Made by a program: the position numbers and the translations under genes. A DNA stretch of 51,573 nucleotides from NCBI GenBank assembly GCA_023230925.1, contig JALNWK010000020.1, positions 1-51,573 of the forward strand, written 5' to 3'. Every line of letters begins with the position of its first letter. Position 1 is the stretch's first letter. Shown here one piece after another: positions 10,014 to 19,827 of this stretch. Below the pieces are notes generated by a model. The model ran no database searches. It was not told the DNA's origin and saw nothing but the letters and a program-made list of their open reading frames with translations. Source of the DNA: Limnochordia bacterium. Its GTDB lineage: Bacteria; Bacillota; Limnochordia; DUMW01.

Positions 10014-11366
10014 GTTTGGTTCTCCTCCCCTTCGGCTATCACGAACATGATAGGCTTTCATTAGAGCAGCACTGTACTGACTAGGCGTTTCGCCGGACAA
10101 TAGGCACGACCGCCAACGGATAAGTGCATTAGTTAAGGCGGAGCGTGGGAAAGGTTCATTACGAATAGCGCATCTCCACATGCGTGCTATGAACGGAGCA
10201 GACAAGTCATCCAAGCTTCGCACAGTGGCACCCAATATAGCTAGGAATTTGGGGGTACGTATCAGGCCTTGACCATCATTGCGAACTATGGAAAGGTCCT
10301 CAAACCAGCTATTAACATTGCCGACCAACTCCTCAAACTGGCCTTCCATCCAGTCCCGTACCATTACCCTTCCACTAGCTCCCGATAGATTTAAAGCGTA
10401 GTAACGGTTTGTTCCTAGTGACGCTTTTTCTCCACTACAAATAGCTGTTAGAAGTTCCCTCGCTTGTTTGTGAGCATCTTCCTCTTGGGTGGTCTTTCCT
10501 TCAATCAACCAGGGTATGGGGTCATCATCTGTATTGATCTTTTCCGAAAACCAGTATACAACTTTCGCACCGCCTAACCTCATACCATTTTCCCGGATTA
10601 ACGTATTCAGCGCAGCACGGTATCCCGAAGCCACTTCAATAGACATAGCAGCATTGGCGGATTGTTCGAGATTAAACGAACAGTACGCAGACTTATTAAA
10701 CCCCACCAAAGGACTCCCTACAGATACCCCTCCCACATCAGCCAGGCCTTCAATCTTAGGATGGGTCGCTGCCGGTTCGATGAGTTTACCAGTGATCATA
10801 CACCGCATGCGAGGAACACCCTGTTTTTTCTTTTCTGGCAGCAATCCTGCTCGGAATGCACGCCACCAGTCGTGCCAGGCAGTAGACTCAACAGGGAAAT
10901 CTCCATCAACCAAGACGGTGATGTCGTCGGTGGGTTTAGCTTTCTGTTCGGCAAGCTGTTGACGTATTTGCTCAAGTAACACTGAGTCACTGAGTAAATT
11001 AGCAATGTGTGCAAGATCAGGCATCACAACGCTCGCTTGTCTCAAAAGATCAACAAAGTATTCATGTTTTTCAATAGACTTCTGATCGGCCTTGGTATCG
11101 CCAGTCACCCCTAATAGGGTAACAACGCTAACCTTCTCGATCAGAAAATGGCTCTTGGTCTCGCCTCCTTGTTTCAGTTCTCCTTGAGTCAAGTCTGGGC
11201 ACTTGGCAAACTCAAGTCCTTTGCCACCAGCATCGCCAAGCCGGATTACCTGTGGGTGCCCTCCCCGGGTACTGCAAGCAATCGCCCATCTTACTGTCTT
11301 AGGCTTAAAGCCCGGTTCAAAATCAAGATTGTGACTGTTGGCATAATCATAAAGCCGCTTTAGCAC
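9618..11366 (-). CDS. cas8c: Cascade large subunit Cas8c (Csd1)
   Basis: 582 residues, matching Csd1/Cas8c length, with the family N-terminus MLKRLYDYANSHNL. It recognises the PAM and helps open the target DNA. The start is GTG directly after the cas5c TAA (TAAGTG), with GGAGGAGGGA as ribosome-binding site, so it should be translationally coupled to cas5c. The last 131 codons also encode Cas11c from an internal start (see that entry). The stop overlaps the cas7 start by 8 nt. Confidence 0.96.
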   Translation of the reverse strand: MLKRLYDYANSHNLDFEPGFKPKTVRWAIACSTRGGHPQVIRLGDAGGKGLEFAKCPDLTQGELKQGGETKSHFLIEKVSVVTLLGVTGDTKADQKSIEKHEYFVDLLRQASVVMPDLAHIANLLSDSVLLEQIRQQLAEQKAKPTDDITVLVDGDFPVESTAWHDWWRAFRAGLLPEKKKQGVPRMRCMITGKLIEPAATHPKIEGLADVGGVSVGSPLVGFNKSAYCSFNLEQSANAAMSIEVASGYRAALNTLIRENGMRLGGAKVVYWFSEKINTDDDPIPWLIEGKTTQEEDAHKQARELLTAICSGEKASLGTNRYYALNLSGASGRVMVRDWMEGQFEELVGNVNSWFEDLSIVRNDGQGLIRTPKFLAILGATVRSLDDLSAPFIARMWRCAIRNEPFPRSALTNALIRWRSCLLSGETPSQYSAALMKAYHVRDSRRGGEPNMITPYLNESHPEGAYHCGRLMAVLAALQRSALGDVGAGVVQRYYASASSTPALVLGRLTRTSQYHLDKLDAGLAYWYEAKLANIWTCLKDNIPSTLTLEEQSLFALGYYQQVADLRTKQKPNDGKGDIINE

Positions 11367-12092
11367 TTATCCCTCCTCCTTCTCCCCCTTTAGTACAGCG
11401 GGGTCATCATAATCTGGAACTTCTAGTACCCCGTCCTTAACCACAGCCTTAAATAGACTTATTGATGGTTGGCTTTGGCCAGTGCCGGGTTGAGACAGAT
11501 CAAATACGTCATAGAGCACAAATCCAAGGTCGGCATTCCAAGGAACCGATCGCTGTAATTCCTCATTCTGATCCACGAGCCGGAAATAGGCAGGAAACTC
11601 ACGGCAGCCAAGATAAGGCTGGTAAAAACACTTTCCTTGTCCGGCGCGGCGACGGAACTGAGCATCAAATGCAGGCAGCCGAGAACGGAATGCAGGCCAC
11701 GGTACTATCCGGGCATGTAATCTGTACCTTACATTCTTCAATGCCATTGTCTGTCTTTGCGTTCGTTGCCCACTCGTATCATCTGCTACTAGTGGTTTAG
11801 GTTGCTTGCCTTTGATCCAACTGTTCACATTGCTGACCGATACAACGTCTTGTACTTCATTTCTCAGTAGGCCAATATAACTTGGAAAGGATAATGCCTC
11901 AATTCTGGTTATCTGCCACCTGAATTCAGCCTGAGACACATCCTTGCTAGGTTTGCAAAATATAGCGTCGTAAATGCCACGGGCTGCTGAGGGTGTGATA
12001 ATCGGGTAGCTAAAACGCTCAACCTTTAACTCAGGCCGTGTAAAACATGCTAATTCCCCCCACACCTCCAAAACATGTTCTTTAGCTTCCAT
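11367..12092 (-). CDS. cas5c: Cascade protein and crRNA endonuclease Cas5c (Cas5d)
   Basis: A RAMP protein that in type I-C replaces Cas6: it cuts the repeat RNA at the base of the stem and stays bound to the 11-nt handle. Visible family elements are the N-terminal strand EVWGELACFTRPELKVERFS, the ITPSAARGIYDAIF segment and the later QRTQRQTMALKNVRYRLHA stretch. I prefer the ATG at 12092 because AAAGGATGG lies upstream at proper spacing, giving 241 residues. An ATG at 12110, just after the cas3 stop, would add 6 residues but has no clear ribosome-binding site. It abuts cas8c with no gap. Confidence 0.95.
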   Translation of the reverse strand: MEAKEHVLEVWGELACFTRPELKVERFSYPIITPSAARGIYDAIFCKPSKDVSQAEFRWQITRIEALSFPSYIGLLRNEVQDVVSVSNVNSWIKGKQPKPLVADDTSGQRTQRQTMALKNVRYRLHARIVPWPAFRSRLPAFDAQFRRRAGQGKCFYQPYLGCREFPAYFRLVDQNEELQRSVPWNADLGFVLYDVFDLSQPGTGQSQPSISLFKAVVKDGVLEVPDYDDPAVLKGEKEEG

Positions 12093-12111
12093 ATCAATCC
12101 ATCCTTTCATC

Positions 12112-14376
12112 TCATCTGTGGAAAAACCCCGGGCTATCCTGTGGTTGTAATCCTTTAAGCTGATCGTAATGCGGTCCTAAGTAAATATACCAATCATGGG
12201 CATTATCGCCGCTGTGACCTATCGGCACTGGCTCAATCCAGTCGAGAAGCGGATTATCCTTTCTTGGCCTGAACTCACCAACCGTATAGGGGCGGGCCTG
12301 TTGTATCCAGGCGCGATTAAGCCCAGTGTCTCGTACCTCGTCTGCGAGGACAGTGTAGACATCAGGGTCATACGGAACTAGTACATTAATGAAATCCTGA
12401 GGGATAACGCGGTACAATTCCGCGACTCTCTGAAAGTCTTGAATCTTGATCGCAGTAGCCAGATCGGGATACTGAATCTCGGGACGCGCGATACTATAGA
12501 GTAGTCGATAGTACTCTTGAAACACCGTTTCATCGCTAAGATCCATATTTGCTCCGTTCTGGCGCAAAACCAACTCCGCAACATTTGCCGCCTGCTGATA
12601 TGCCGCGTCGGGATAAGCTCCGCCATCAGTCGACCGGAAAACGTATACCACACCCTTTTCCATATTCCCATGACGGTTACATCTTCCAGCCGCTTGGGTT
12701 ATAGATTCTAACGGACCCCAAGCCCGATAGACAACAGGAAAATCCAGATCAACTCCCGCCTCTACACATTGTGTAGATATTAGTCTACAAGGCATTCCCT
12801 TATCTAGCCTTTTTCGCACTTCTTCTAACACAACCGTTCGGTGTGCGGGGCACATACTCGTTGATAAGTGCATTAATCCATTCGTATTTGCCATGCGATC
12901 TAAAAGCTCAATTGCATGACGTTTTACATTCACTATAGCTAAGACCTGCCGATGTTTTGAGATAGCTGTCGCCAACTCGTCAAAGGACAGTCTTTCCTCT
13001 TCTCGGGGCCAAACAACTCGGGTACGAGATGCCCGTTTCGCCAATTCTAGTTCCTTTGGTACAATCTCCCGTGGCTGCCAGCCTCTATTACACTGCTCCA
13101 AGACACTCTGATGTAGGTGTCCGAAGGCGGGTTGTGTCGCTGTCGAAAACACCACAGTTGCTCCATATCGTTCGCTTAGGTGCGACAAAGTCGCTAATGT
13201 AGGAATTAGTAGCCTAACGGGAAGTGTCTGTACCTCATCGAACAGAATCACACTACTAGCAAGACGATGTAGTTTTCGACATGCAGATGGACGGTTGGAA
13301 AACAACGACTCGAGAAACTGAACACTGGTTGTGACCACGATCGGGGCATCCCAGTTTTCGGCTAATAATCGTTCCTCATTGTCTATCTTACCTTCATCGT
13401 TACTCTTAGTACCGGCTAGTGAATGATTTTCTAACACAAATGTTCGTAAGAATTCCTCATCGCCCAGCGCAGCCAAAGCTTTCCGGTATGAACCTACAGT
13501 CTGTTCGATAATCGTAAGATATGGTATGACGACCACAATCCTACGCATATAAAACAAATGAGCGTGCTTAAGGGCAAAAGCCAACATTGAAAGGGTTTTC
13601 CCGGAACCTGTAGGAGCTGTTAGCGTGAATAACCCCGGATCCATCTCGGCCGAATCTAGACAACAGTCCAACAGATCGGCCCTTATTTGGTTGATATGCT
13701 CCGATGCATCCGAGGTTGCGGCCAGTTGCTTAATGTAGTCAAGAACCATCTTCAGTGCTTTGTCTGGATTCAACGAAGGTCCTTCAGGTCTGTACTTCTT
13801 GTCACGAGGGGTTTCTGCTGCAAAGTGAGCTTCGGTCTCCATAAAATCCGCATCAACAAGTGTAGAGAAGAGCATTCGAACATCCAACATGTCTGCTGCG
13901 TCGCGTACATCGGACCACAGATAAACAGAGTCTCCAATATCCTCGGGCAGAACCAAGCCATCGCCCTCAAAACGATCGACTAGGCTCCGTAGCTCCATAT
14001 CATCCATGCCAATCGTGCTTCCAGCCATACCCCGGCCCGGATCAAGCTGAACCAAAGCATCCTTAGTACCTTGCTGTAAGCCAATATGGTGGCCTTGAAC
14101 AGCAAGAGCAGAAGCAATACCTAGGTGTTTATATTTCTGCAGTAGTATCCAAGCACCCGCCGTCCAATGGTCAACACCATGTGCTTCACCCTCAAGGCGT
14201 TTTGCAAACAACTCACCATATTTTCCAATATCATGTAGTAAACCAGCGGCTTCAGCTTCCTTCCCCGCTCCAAAGGAGCGGGCATATTCCGCTGCACGCT
14301 TGGCTACGTCCTGCAAATGAGAGTTCACAGAATCCTTCCGGCCTGAGCGACTATGCGAATGGGCTAGATACTCCAT
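12112..14376 (-). CDS. cas3: CRISPR-associated helicase-nuclease Cas3 (HD fused, type I-C)
   Basis: 754 residues with the HD nuclease and SF2 helicase in one chain. The HD domain covers roughly residues 1-190, with HD in GLLHDIGKYGE (His48-Asp49) and further histidines near 66-70 and 96-97. Walker A is APTGSGKT (254-261), motif II is DEVQ (380-383) and motif VI is QAAGRCNRHG. It is recruited to Cascade-bound targets and degrades the displaced strand. The start ATG follows AAGGAGG by 8 nt. It is the first gene of the cas operon, so the operon promoter should be in 14377-14845, where I could not place one. Confidence 0.97.
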   Translation of the reverse strand: MEYLAHSHSRSGRKDSVNSHLQDVAKRAAEYARSFGAGKEAEAAGLLHDIGKYGELFAKRLEGEAHGVDHWTAGAWILLQKYKHLGIASALAVQGHHIGLQQGTKDALVQLDPGRGMAGSTIGMDDMELRSLVDRFEGDGLVLPEDIGDSVYLWSDVRDAADMLDVRMLFSTLVDADFMETEAHFAAETPRDKKYRPEGPSLNPDKALKMVLDYIKQLAATSDASEHINQIRADLLDCCLDSAEMDPGLFTLTAPTGSGKTLSMLAFALKHAHLFYMRRIVVVIPYLTIIEQTVGSYRKALAALGDEEFLRTFVLENHSLAGTKSNDEGKIDNEERLLAENWDAPIVVTTSVQFLESLFSNRPSACRKLHRLASSVILFDEVQTLPVRLLIPTLATLSHLSERYGATVVFSTATQPAFGHLHQSVLEQCNRGWQPREIVPKELELAKRASRTRVVWPREEERLSFDELATAISKHRQVLAIVNVKRHAIELLDRMANTNGLMHLSTSMCPAHRTVVLEEVRKRLDKGMPCRLISTQCVEAGVDLDFPVVYRAWGPLESITQAAGRCNRHGNMEKGVVYVFRSTDGGAYPDAAYQQAANVAELVLRQNGANMDLSDETVFQEYYRLLYSIARPEIQYPDLATAIKIQDFQRVAELYRVIPQDFINVLVPYDPDVYTVLADEVRDTGLNRAWIQQARPYTVGEFRPRKDNPLLDWIEPVPIGHSGDNAHDWYIYLGPHYDQLKGLQPQDSPGFFHR

Positions 14377-14845
14377 CTTACAGCCTCCTTGCTTCTAAGA
14401 CGAACCCATCAGCCTTTGTTATACAAGACGATATTCAGTTGATTAGTAATCGTTCCGATATACTTGCGCTTTGTAAAGAGATTTTCGACATGATTATGTG
14501 TAGTTCCTGCTTTTTCTTGCCACTTCCGTTCTTGCCCGGAGCGCGTATTCCATACCCGCAGAACTCTAGTCTCATAGGAATAGGAATGATTAAAAGAGGT
14601 CTTTGGTAATGATGACCATTGCCGAAATAGAGGTTCATCAAGAACGTCAGATACTATTATTCTGTTCCTGCGATTATTCAGTTATCTACCCTGTTTTGCC
14701 GCTGTTTGCCACAGAAAGATGGTCATACTGTATCTATCAGATGCTCCCAAATAACCGATAGTCAGGAATGCCAACTGACTTCAGGGAAAACGCAGAAGAC
14801 AACCTTCCAGCTCCTGCTGATTTCCCAGAAGCATTGCAGGATAAC
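14377..14845. other. Intergenic region upstream of the cas operon
   Basis: A 469-bp gap between the end of the ABC permease operon and cas3. It must contain the cas promoter. A TATAAC hexamer (minus strand, near 14420) is a weak -10 candidate with no matching -35. Short open frames on both strands lack ribosome-binding sites and resemble nothing known. No intrinsic terminator with a T-run is visible after the permease gene. Confidence 0.6.
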
Positions 14846-16153
14846 CTAACCCTGTTCCTTTAAAGCTTCCACCGGTGTAAGCCTTGCTGCCTGCAAGGCG
14901 GGGTATAGACCAAAGACAATTCCTGATAGAAGCATGATTACTACTGCCACAAACGCGGCTAGAGGATACATCCCGCCCTCAATAGGCAGGCCACCATAAA
15001 GAGCTCGCATAATAAGATCTTCAAGGACATAGCGGCTGGAAAATGCTGCAACCAATAGCCCCAAGAGGCTGCCCCATAGGGTAAGCATGCAGGACTCGGT
15101 TAGCACCCACAAAGCTATCGAGCCCTTAGAAGCACCAAGACAGCGACGCAAACCAATCTCTTTTGTCCTTTCTACCACACTTACTAGCATAATACTCAAG
15201 ATTCCAATGGCACTGACGATCACGGCAACAAAAGCAAAGCCGCCAAAGAACAAGGTCATGTCTTTGATCGTTGAGCTTAGGTATTCTGTGCGTGTTTTGA
15301 AATAGTCTGCCTCTATCTCTACGTCTTCCCCATACTGCTGCTTCATAATTAAACGAGCATCATCCACCGCCGCATGGATATTTCCATCGGTTCGGATGAC
15401 AACCTCCCAGAAGGTCTCCTCTCGGTGGGACCTAGCAGGTGTTGGCGTAAAGTACTCTGTTCCCAAAGGAACAATGCCATGAGGTTCCATGTAGAATACA
15501 AGGGACTGAACGGTGGTAAAGGGGGCATAGACCCCGATGATGTCATATTCGAAGACTTCAGTATCGTAGGAATTTCTCATCTTAAGCTTCTTGCCAATGG
15601 GAGAGACATCACCAAAAAGGCCCTTGGCTATCGTCTCCGAAATGAGTATTACCCGGTTCTGGGCCTTTACGTCCTCATCCAAAAAGAACTGTCCCTGGGT
15701 AATCCGCAAGTTGACTGCCCTCGCATAATCAGGGGTGGTCCCAACAATGGTCTTGATGTAATACTCCTGTTCATTAAGCTGCACGATGCTGTGCCATGTC
15801 GATCTCTCAACGTAGACCTCTTGAATGAGCGGGCTACTTTGACGCAGTAACTCCAGATCACTTTGTCTGAATTCGTTAACGGACATATCCACTGCTTGCA
15901 TCGAGATGAATTCGATACCACCTGAGACCTCCCGCGTCCTTGAATCACTTGGCTCTGTCGAAACCATTCTCAACGAGGCCATGTGTTCACCATACTGATC
16001 CCTGGACTGGGCAAGATGATCCTTGGCCTGGAAGTTCAGACTCAGCACGATAATCATAATCCATGTTCCTAAGGCAATCTCCAATATAGTCAGTAGGGTC
16101 CTGAGGGGCCGGCGTTTGATTAGCCTGCCGGTAAACCTAATAGCTTCCAGCAT
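14846..16153 (-). CDS. MacB/FtsX-family ABC transporter permease (second of pair)
   Basis: A 435-residue permease with one N-terminal membrane helix (LLTILEIALGTWIMIIVLSL), a large extracytoplasmic domain of roughly 230 residues with a MacB-type core, and three C-terminal helices. The C-terminal segment holds the FtsX signature KEIGLRRCLGASKGSI and ends SGIVFGLYPALQAARLTPVE. MacB-type permeases do not carry substrate through the membrane; they drive a periplasmic conduit. Start: ATG at 16153, 6 nt after AAAGGAGG; an ATG two codons upstream is too close to that site. It is the last gene of the efflux operon, 12 nt after the other permease. The substrate is unknown. Confidence 0.93.
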   Translation of the reverse strand: MLEAIRFTGRLIKRRPLRTLLTILEIALGTWIMIIVLSLNFQAKDHLAQSRDQYGEHMASLRMVSTEPSDSRTREVSGGIEFISMQAVDMSVNEFRQSDLELLRQSSPLIQEVYVERSTWHSIVQLNEQEYYIKTIVGTTPDYARAVNLRITQGQFFLDEDVKAQNRVILISETIAKGLFGDVSPIGKKLKMRNSYDTEVFEYDIIGVYAPFTTVQSLVFYMEPHGIVPLGTEYFTPTPARSHREETFWEVVIRTDGNIHAAVDDARLIMKQQYGEDVEIEADYFKTRTEYLSSTIKDMTLFFGGFAFVAVIVSAIGILSIMLVSVVERTKEIGLRRCLGASKGSIALWVLTESCMLTLWGSLLGLLVAAFSSRYVLEDLIMRALYGGLPIEGGMYPLAAFVAVVIMLLSGIVFGLYPALQAARLTPVEALKEQG

Positions 16154-16165
16154 ACCCATCCTCCT

Positions 16166-17467
16166 TTACTCGGTCCGTAATGCATCGACAGGATCAGTCT
16201 TGGACGCCTGATAAGCTGGGTAGGCTCCGAATAAAAGGCTCGTAGCAAACGCGATGGCAATGCCGATCCCCATGGCACCTATGCCCACTGCCAACTCATT
16301 TCCGACTAGTCTTTGTAATAGTAGGACCATCCCATGGGAAAAGCCAATACCGGCCACCGCTCCAAACACACCTAACACCATAGCTTCCAAAAGAAACTGT
16401 GTAAAAATCGAGGCAGCATTAGCACCTAGCGCCTTGGAAATACCGATCTGTCGCGTACGCCGTAGTACCCGGGCCAAGAGTAGGTTTAGAATATTGATCA
16501 CCGCGATCAGAAGTCCCATTGAGGCAAACAGGCCAATTACTCGCGCAATAAACCTAGTATGTTTCTTTCCTTCTTCCCAGCTTAGGTAGGCCCCTTCCAC
16601 GACCATTTGGTCACCGAAATAAAGCTGGGCTGCTCTGCGAATGTTATAGTATGCTTGGCCTATGTCTATGCCTGGTTGTACCCCCACAGTAAACCAGTCC
16701 CTGCCAAAGGATACGCCCTCTGGATAAATGGACTCTAAGGGGACCATGAGCCATTGCCCGGGGTCTTCCCAGTACCGCCAATGATCCTCTCCGTAGTCCT
16801 CCTCATGGCCTTTTACCACCCCGATAATAGTAAACGACATCTCTTTGTCATCATACCTCAATAGGGGAAGAAGCTGTCCTACGGGATCCTGTTCCCCAAA
16901 CACGCGCCGAGCAAGCTTATCTCCAATCACTGCTACGTTGTTCCGTGCTTCCACATCTTCCTCCAAAAACCACTGGCCGGCAATCAACTCATAGCCATAG
17001 AAGGCCGGTACATCCACAGTCATCTCCAGGATCTCAATCGAATTCTCTGGCCCTCTAAACCTCATCTCCTCCGGTAGAGCCTCCTCTGACTCCGGCAGTA
17101 GCGGACACGGGAGGGCTGTTCTCATCTCCATGAAAGCTAGGTACCCTTCGGGCAGGAGCTGTTTGAACTGAGTCAAATCCTCCAATTTTATGTTGACGGG
17201 CTCTTTATATTCCACCGGAACTACCGGGGACAATGGTGCTTCGTAGTCCCGGATTTCCCGTTGTTGAGAGACCTGAAACGTGCGGAAATAGCCCCTCTCC
17301 CACATAGACTGTTCCTGAAGGGCTATCAAAGAAAACATTGACAACACAGCGATAATCACACCAACCCCTAGACCAATGGCGAGGACAATCAGTAGTGACT
17401 CAAAAAAGCGGCGTCGGGACTGGCGCCAAGCCCACCATAGCTGGTTCTTTAGCTGCAAGATACTCAC
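16166..17467 (-). CDS. MacB/FtsX-family ABC transporter permease (first of pair)
   Basis: A 433-residue paralogue of the next gene with the same layout: N-terminal helix (LLIVLAIGLGVGVIIAVLSM), a long extracytoplasmic domain and three C-terminal helices. It contains RQIGISKALGANAASIF and ends FGAYPAYQASKTDPVDALRT. The start GTG overlaps the stop of the upstream TolC-like gene (GTGA), so translation is coupled. With its partner it probably forms a heterodimeric permease served by the single ATPase of the operon. Confidence 0.93.
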   Translation of the reverse strand: MSILQLKNQLWWAWRQSRRRFFESLLIVLAIGLGVGVIIAVLSMFSLIALQEQSMWERGYFRTFQVSQQREIRDYEAPLSPVVPVEYKEPVNIKLEDLTQFKQLLPEGYLAFMEMRTALPCPLLPESEEALPEEMRFRGPENSIEILEMTVDVPAFYGYELIAGQWFLEEDVEARNNVAVIGDKLARRVFGEQDPVGQLLPLLRYDDKEMSFTIIGVVKGHEEDYGEDHWRYWEDPGQWLMVPLESIYPEGVSFGRDWFTVGVQPGIDIGQAYYNIRRAAQLYFGDQMVVEGAYLSWEEGKKHTRFIARVIGLFASMGLLIAVINILNLLLARVLRRTRQIGISKALGANAASIFTQFLLEAMVLGVFGAVAGIGFSHGMVLLLQRLVGNELAVGIGAMGIGIAIAFATSLLFGAYPAYQASKTDPVDALRTE

Positions 17468-18756
17468 CGTCCTTTAACTTCCTCTTCCAGAGAAAACCCA
17501 CATTTGTGAAGAAGCTCCAGCTGCAAAAGCTGATGATCATGCTGTGTAGACCGAATCTGCAACGCAAGCTCCTCTAGGTTAAGCTGAACCCCCCGCAATG
17601 TTAATTCGGTGATCATTCCCGCCTCAAATTGGCGCTGAAGTTTGTGTAGTTCTGTCTGTGTGTTGGCTAGCCGCTCTTCTAATCGTTGTACGGTATCCTC
17701 TAGTAAAGAAAGCTGCCTAAACAAACTTACAGTCTCTTGCTCTACACTGAACGTGGCCCTTTGGAGACTCAACTGTGCATTTTCCACTGCTAGTTCTGCC
17801 TCTTCGATTTCAAGGCCCCTTGTGGGATACAGCGCAGAAGTCGCGGTTAGGTACAGCCCATAGTCGGTGCTTTGGGGTTCCCAAGAACAGCCCAAGGATA
17901 GATTGAGATCCCAGCCTTTGGTCCTTTGTAGCTCTTGTAGCTTGCTCATAGCAGCATCCAGTGCTTCTTGTGCAGCAGATCGGGTGGAGCTATGTTGTAT
18001 AGCCCTTTCCATCATTTGCTGTTGATCAAGGCTGACTGGAACAAACCCTGGATCTAGACTAGCCGGGTAAATATCCCCCAGATCCAGCAATTGCATCAAA
18101 TCCTCCTGGGCCTTTTTCTTTTGGAGTTCCAATGTAGCAATCGTAGTTGTAGTTTTTTCAATCTCCTGCAAAATGCTAAAGAGCTTGCTTGACTCAGCGC
18201 TGGTTAAGAGCATACCGGTCTTTTCATCTTGGTGGTATTCGAGCATCTTTCTACGAAAAACCAATTCCCGGTCCGCCCTCTCGTACTCTACGAAAACACG
18301 GTAAACTTGCTGAATAACCTCATTTCGCGTCTTAGTAAGCGATGCGTCATCTGTAGCCGCATCGGGCTTCTTGGCAGCACGAAACAAAGCGTAGTCTACA
18401 CTGAGCTCAGCGGAAGGATGGTACTGTATCCTTTCTTCTACTTGAAAGGCAATCTGCCCTTGCACACTACCGTGCTCGCCCAATGGTAATCGCAAAGACA
18501 GCTGTCCTTTTGGAATGCCTAGGCCCGAGGGACCAACGGCAATCGGTGTACTCTGAAACTGCACCACAGGCAAAATTCGTTCGGCATCGATTTTTCGTTG
18601 GGACAGTTCCCACTGCCGATAGAATAACTGTAACTCCTTGTTCCGCTGCAAAGCTAACTGGACTGCTTCAGACAAGGCTACAGGCTCTACCGCACTGACA
18701 GACCAACTTGTCACAAAAAGTGCCAAACTAACTAGCAACAACAGTATCCGACGCAT
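17464..18756 (-). CDS. TolC-family outer-membrane-factor-like protein with apparent beta segments
   Basis: A signal peptide (RRILLLLVSLALFVTSWSVSA) is followed by TolC-type helical repeats. Between the long helices lie two stretches of alternating polar and hydrophobic residues, near 60-125 (QLSLRLPLGEHGSVQGQIAF) and 290-325 (NLSLGCSWEPQSTDYGLYLT). These sit where TolC has its outer-membrane beta strands. About 430 residues, usual for the family. I chose the ATG at 18756, 6 nt after GAGG; a GTG 4 codons upstream is possible. It overlaps the preceding TolC-like gene. It probably acts as the exit duct of the pump. A true TolC implies an outer membrane; that is inference. Confidence 0.8.
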   Translation of the reverse strand: MRRILLLLVSLALFVTSWSVSAVEPVALSEAVQLALQRNKELQLFYRQWELSQRKIDAERILPVVQFQSTPIAVGPSGLGIPKGQLSLRLPLGEHGSVQGQIAFQVEERIQYHPSAELSVDYALFRAAKKPDAATDDASLTKTRNEVIQQVYRVFVEYERADRELVFRRKMLEYHQDEKTGMLLTSAESSKLFSILQEIEKTTTTIATLELQKKKAQEDLMQLLDLGDIYPASLDPGFVPVSLDQQQMMERAIQHSSTRSAAQEALDAAMSKLQELQRTKGWDLNLSLGCSWEPQSTDYGLYLTATSALYPTRGLEIEEAELAVENAQLSLQRATFSVEQETVSLFRQLSLLEDTVQRLEERLANTQTELHKLQRQFEAGMITELTLRGVQLNLEELALQIRSTQHDHQLLQLELLHKCGFSLEEEVKGR

Positions 18757-19804
18757 CCTGTTCCTCACTCCAAACCGGCTTGGTTACCCCAATAAGTTCG
18801 AGGAAATCGTGGCTTCCCTGGCTGTGAGCCCATTTTGCCTCCTTCAAGGCACGTTCGGCATCGTTATACCTTTGCTCTTCCTGAGCAAATTCCTCATCGC
18901 TTAACAAACCCGCTTGATACTTTGCTTTCGCCGAACCTAACTCTTTTTCGGCCAGTACCAATTCCCGCTGCTTGGCCTCAATATCTTGCTCGCCATTCTT
19001 CAAGGACCAGAAGGCAGAACGTACCTGGAAATAGAGTGACTGGTTCACCTTCTCCAGGTTCAGTATGGCTTTCTCCAATTGAAGCTGGGCCTCCTCGAGC
19101 TTAACCCGGGGCGTATACTCATTATCCAGGTTTGAGACATTGACCCTTGCAGTATCCACTGCCTCTTGGGCGGCCTTTAACTCCTTACTGACAGCAAGGG
19201 CACAATCATAGGCTTCATCAAAGGAAACACTAATGGGCTCAAAATGTGGTTCAATGAATTCCGCCAAGAGGATTTTCTGGTCAAAGGGCAAACCAAGCAG
19301 TTGCCTAAACTGAAGATACTCTGTCTCCAGGTTATGTTCAGCGTTTATGTAGGCACTTTGGGCTAGGGCAATCTGGTTCTCTGCCCGGAGCAAGGCAATC
19401 TGGGGAATAAGACCGGCATTATACCGAACCCGCTCTTTCTCTAAGTTGATCTTTGCTTGATTAACGCTATCTAAGGACTTGGTCACCGTCAGTTCCGATT
19501 GCAACAGCTTATAGTAGTCGGATACAACTTTCCGGGAGATAGATGCTCTCTGTTGGGTATATTGCTCTGTAACCTTCTGCAAACTCTCTATAGCAGCAAT
19601 ATACATCTGCTCATCGTCCACGATCCGCGCCCGCTCCACTTCCCTTTGAGCCCAATCACAGTCAAGCCTGAGGACTCGTAAATCAAGATTGTTCTCCAGG
19701 GCAATGTCAATAGCGTCAGCCACCTTGAGTTCTAAGGTTTCAGCAAAGGTTATTGTAGTAGCACAAATAAAAACAAATAGTAATGGAAGGATCATACGTC
19801 GCAT
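18728..19804 (-). CDS. Short TolC-family protein lacking obvious beta-barrel segments
   Basis: 358 residues with a signal peptide (ILPLLFVFICATTITFAE). TolC-type repeats follow: LKVADAIDIALENNLDLRVL at the start, RYNAGLIPQIALLRAENQIA near 135-155 and AKYQAGLLSDEEFAQEEQRY near 300. It is shorter than usual outer-membrane factors (420-490), and the helices run straight into each other near residues 60-66 and 235-250, where the beta strands should be. It may form a helical tube only, or pair with the longer TolC-like protein. The ATG follows GGAGG by 8 nt. It lies between the ATPase and the second TolC-like gene. Confidence 0.78.
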   Translation of the reverse strand: MRRMILPLLFVFICATTITFAETLELKVADAIDIALENNLDLRVLRLDCDWAQREVERARIVDDEQMYIAAIESLQKVTEQYTQQRASISRKVVSDYYKLLQSELTVTKSLDSVNQAKINLEKERVRYNAGLIPQIALLRAENQIALAQSAYINAEHNLETEYLQFRQLLGLPFDQKILLAEFIEPHFEPISVSFDEAYDCALAVSKELKAAQEAVDTARVNVSNLDNEYTPRVKLEEAQLQLEKAILNLEKVNQSLYFQVRSAFWSLKNGEQDIEAKQRELVLAEKELGSAKAKYQAGLLSDEEFAQEEQRYNDAERALKEAKWAHSQGSHDFLELIGVTKPVWSEEQDASDTVVAS

Positions 19805-19827
19805 AGGACAAACCTCCGATCAATTTA

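Noticed and set aside
14420..14445. TATAAC as promoter of the cas operon
   Set aside because: No -35 at 16-18 bp; left unassigned.
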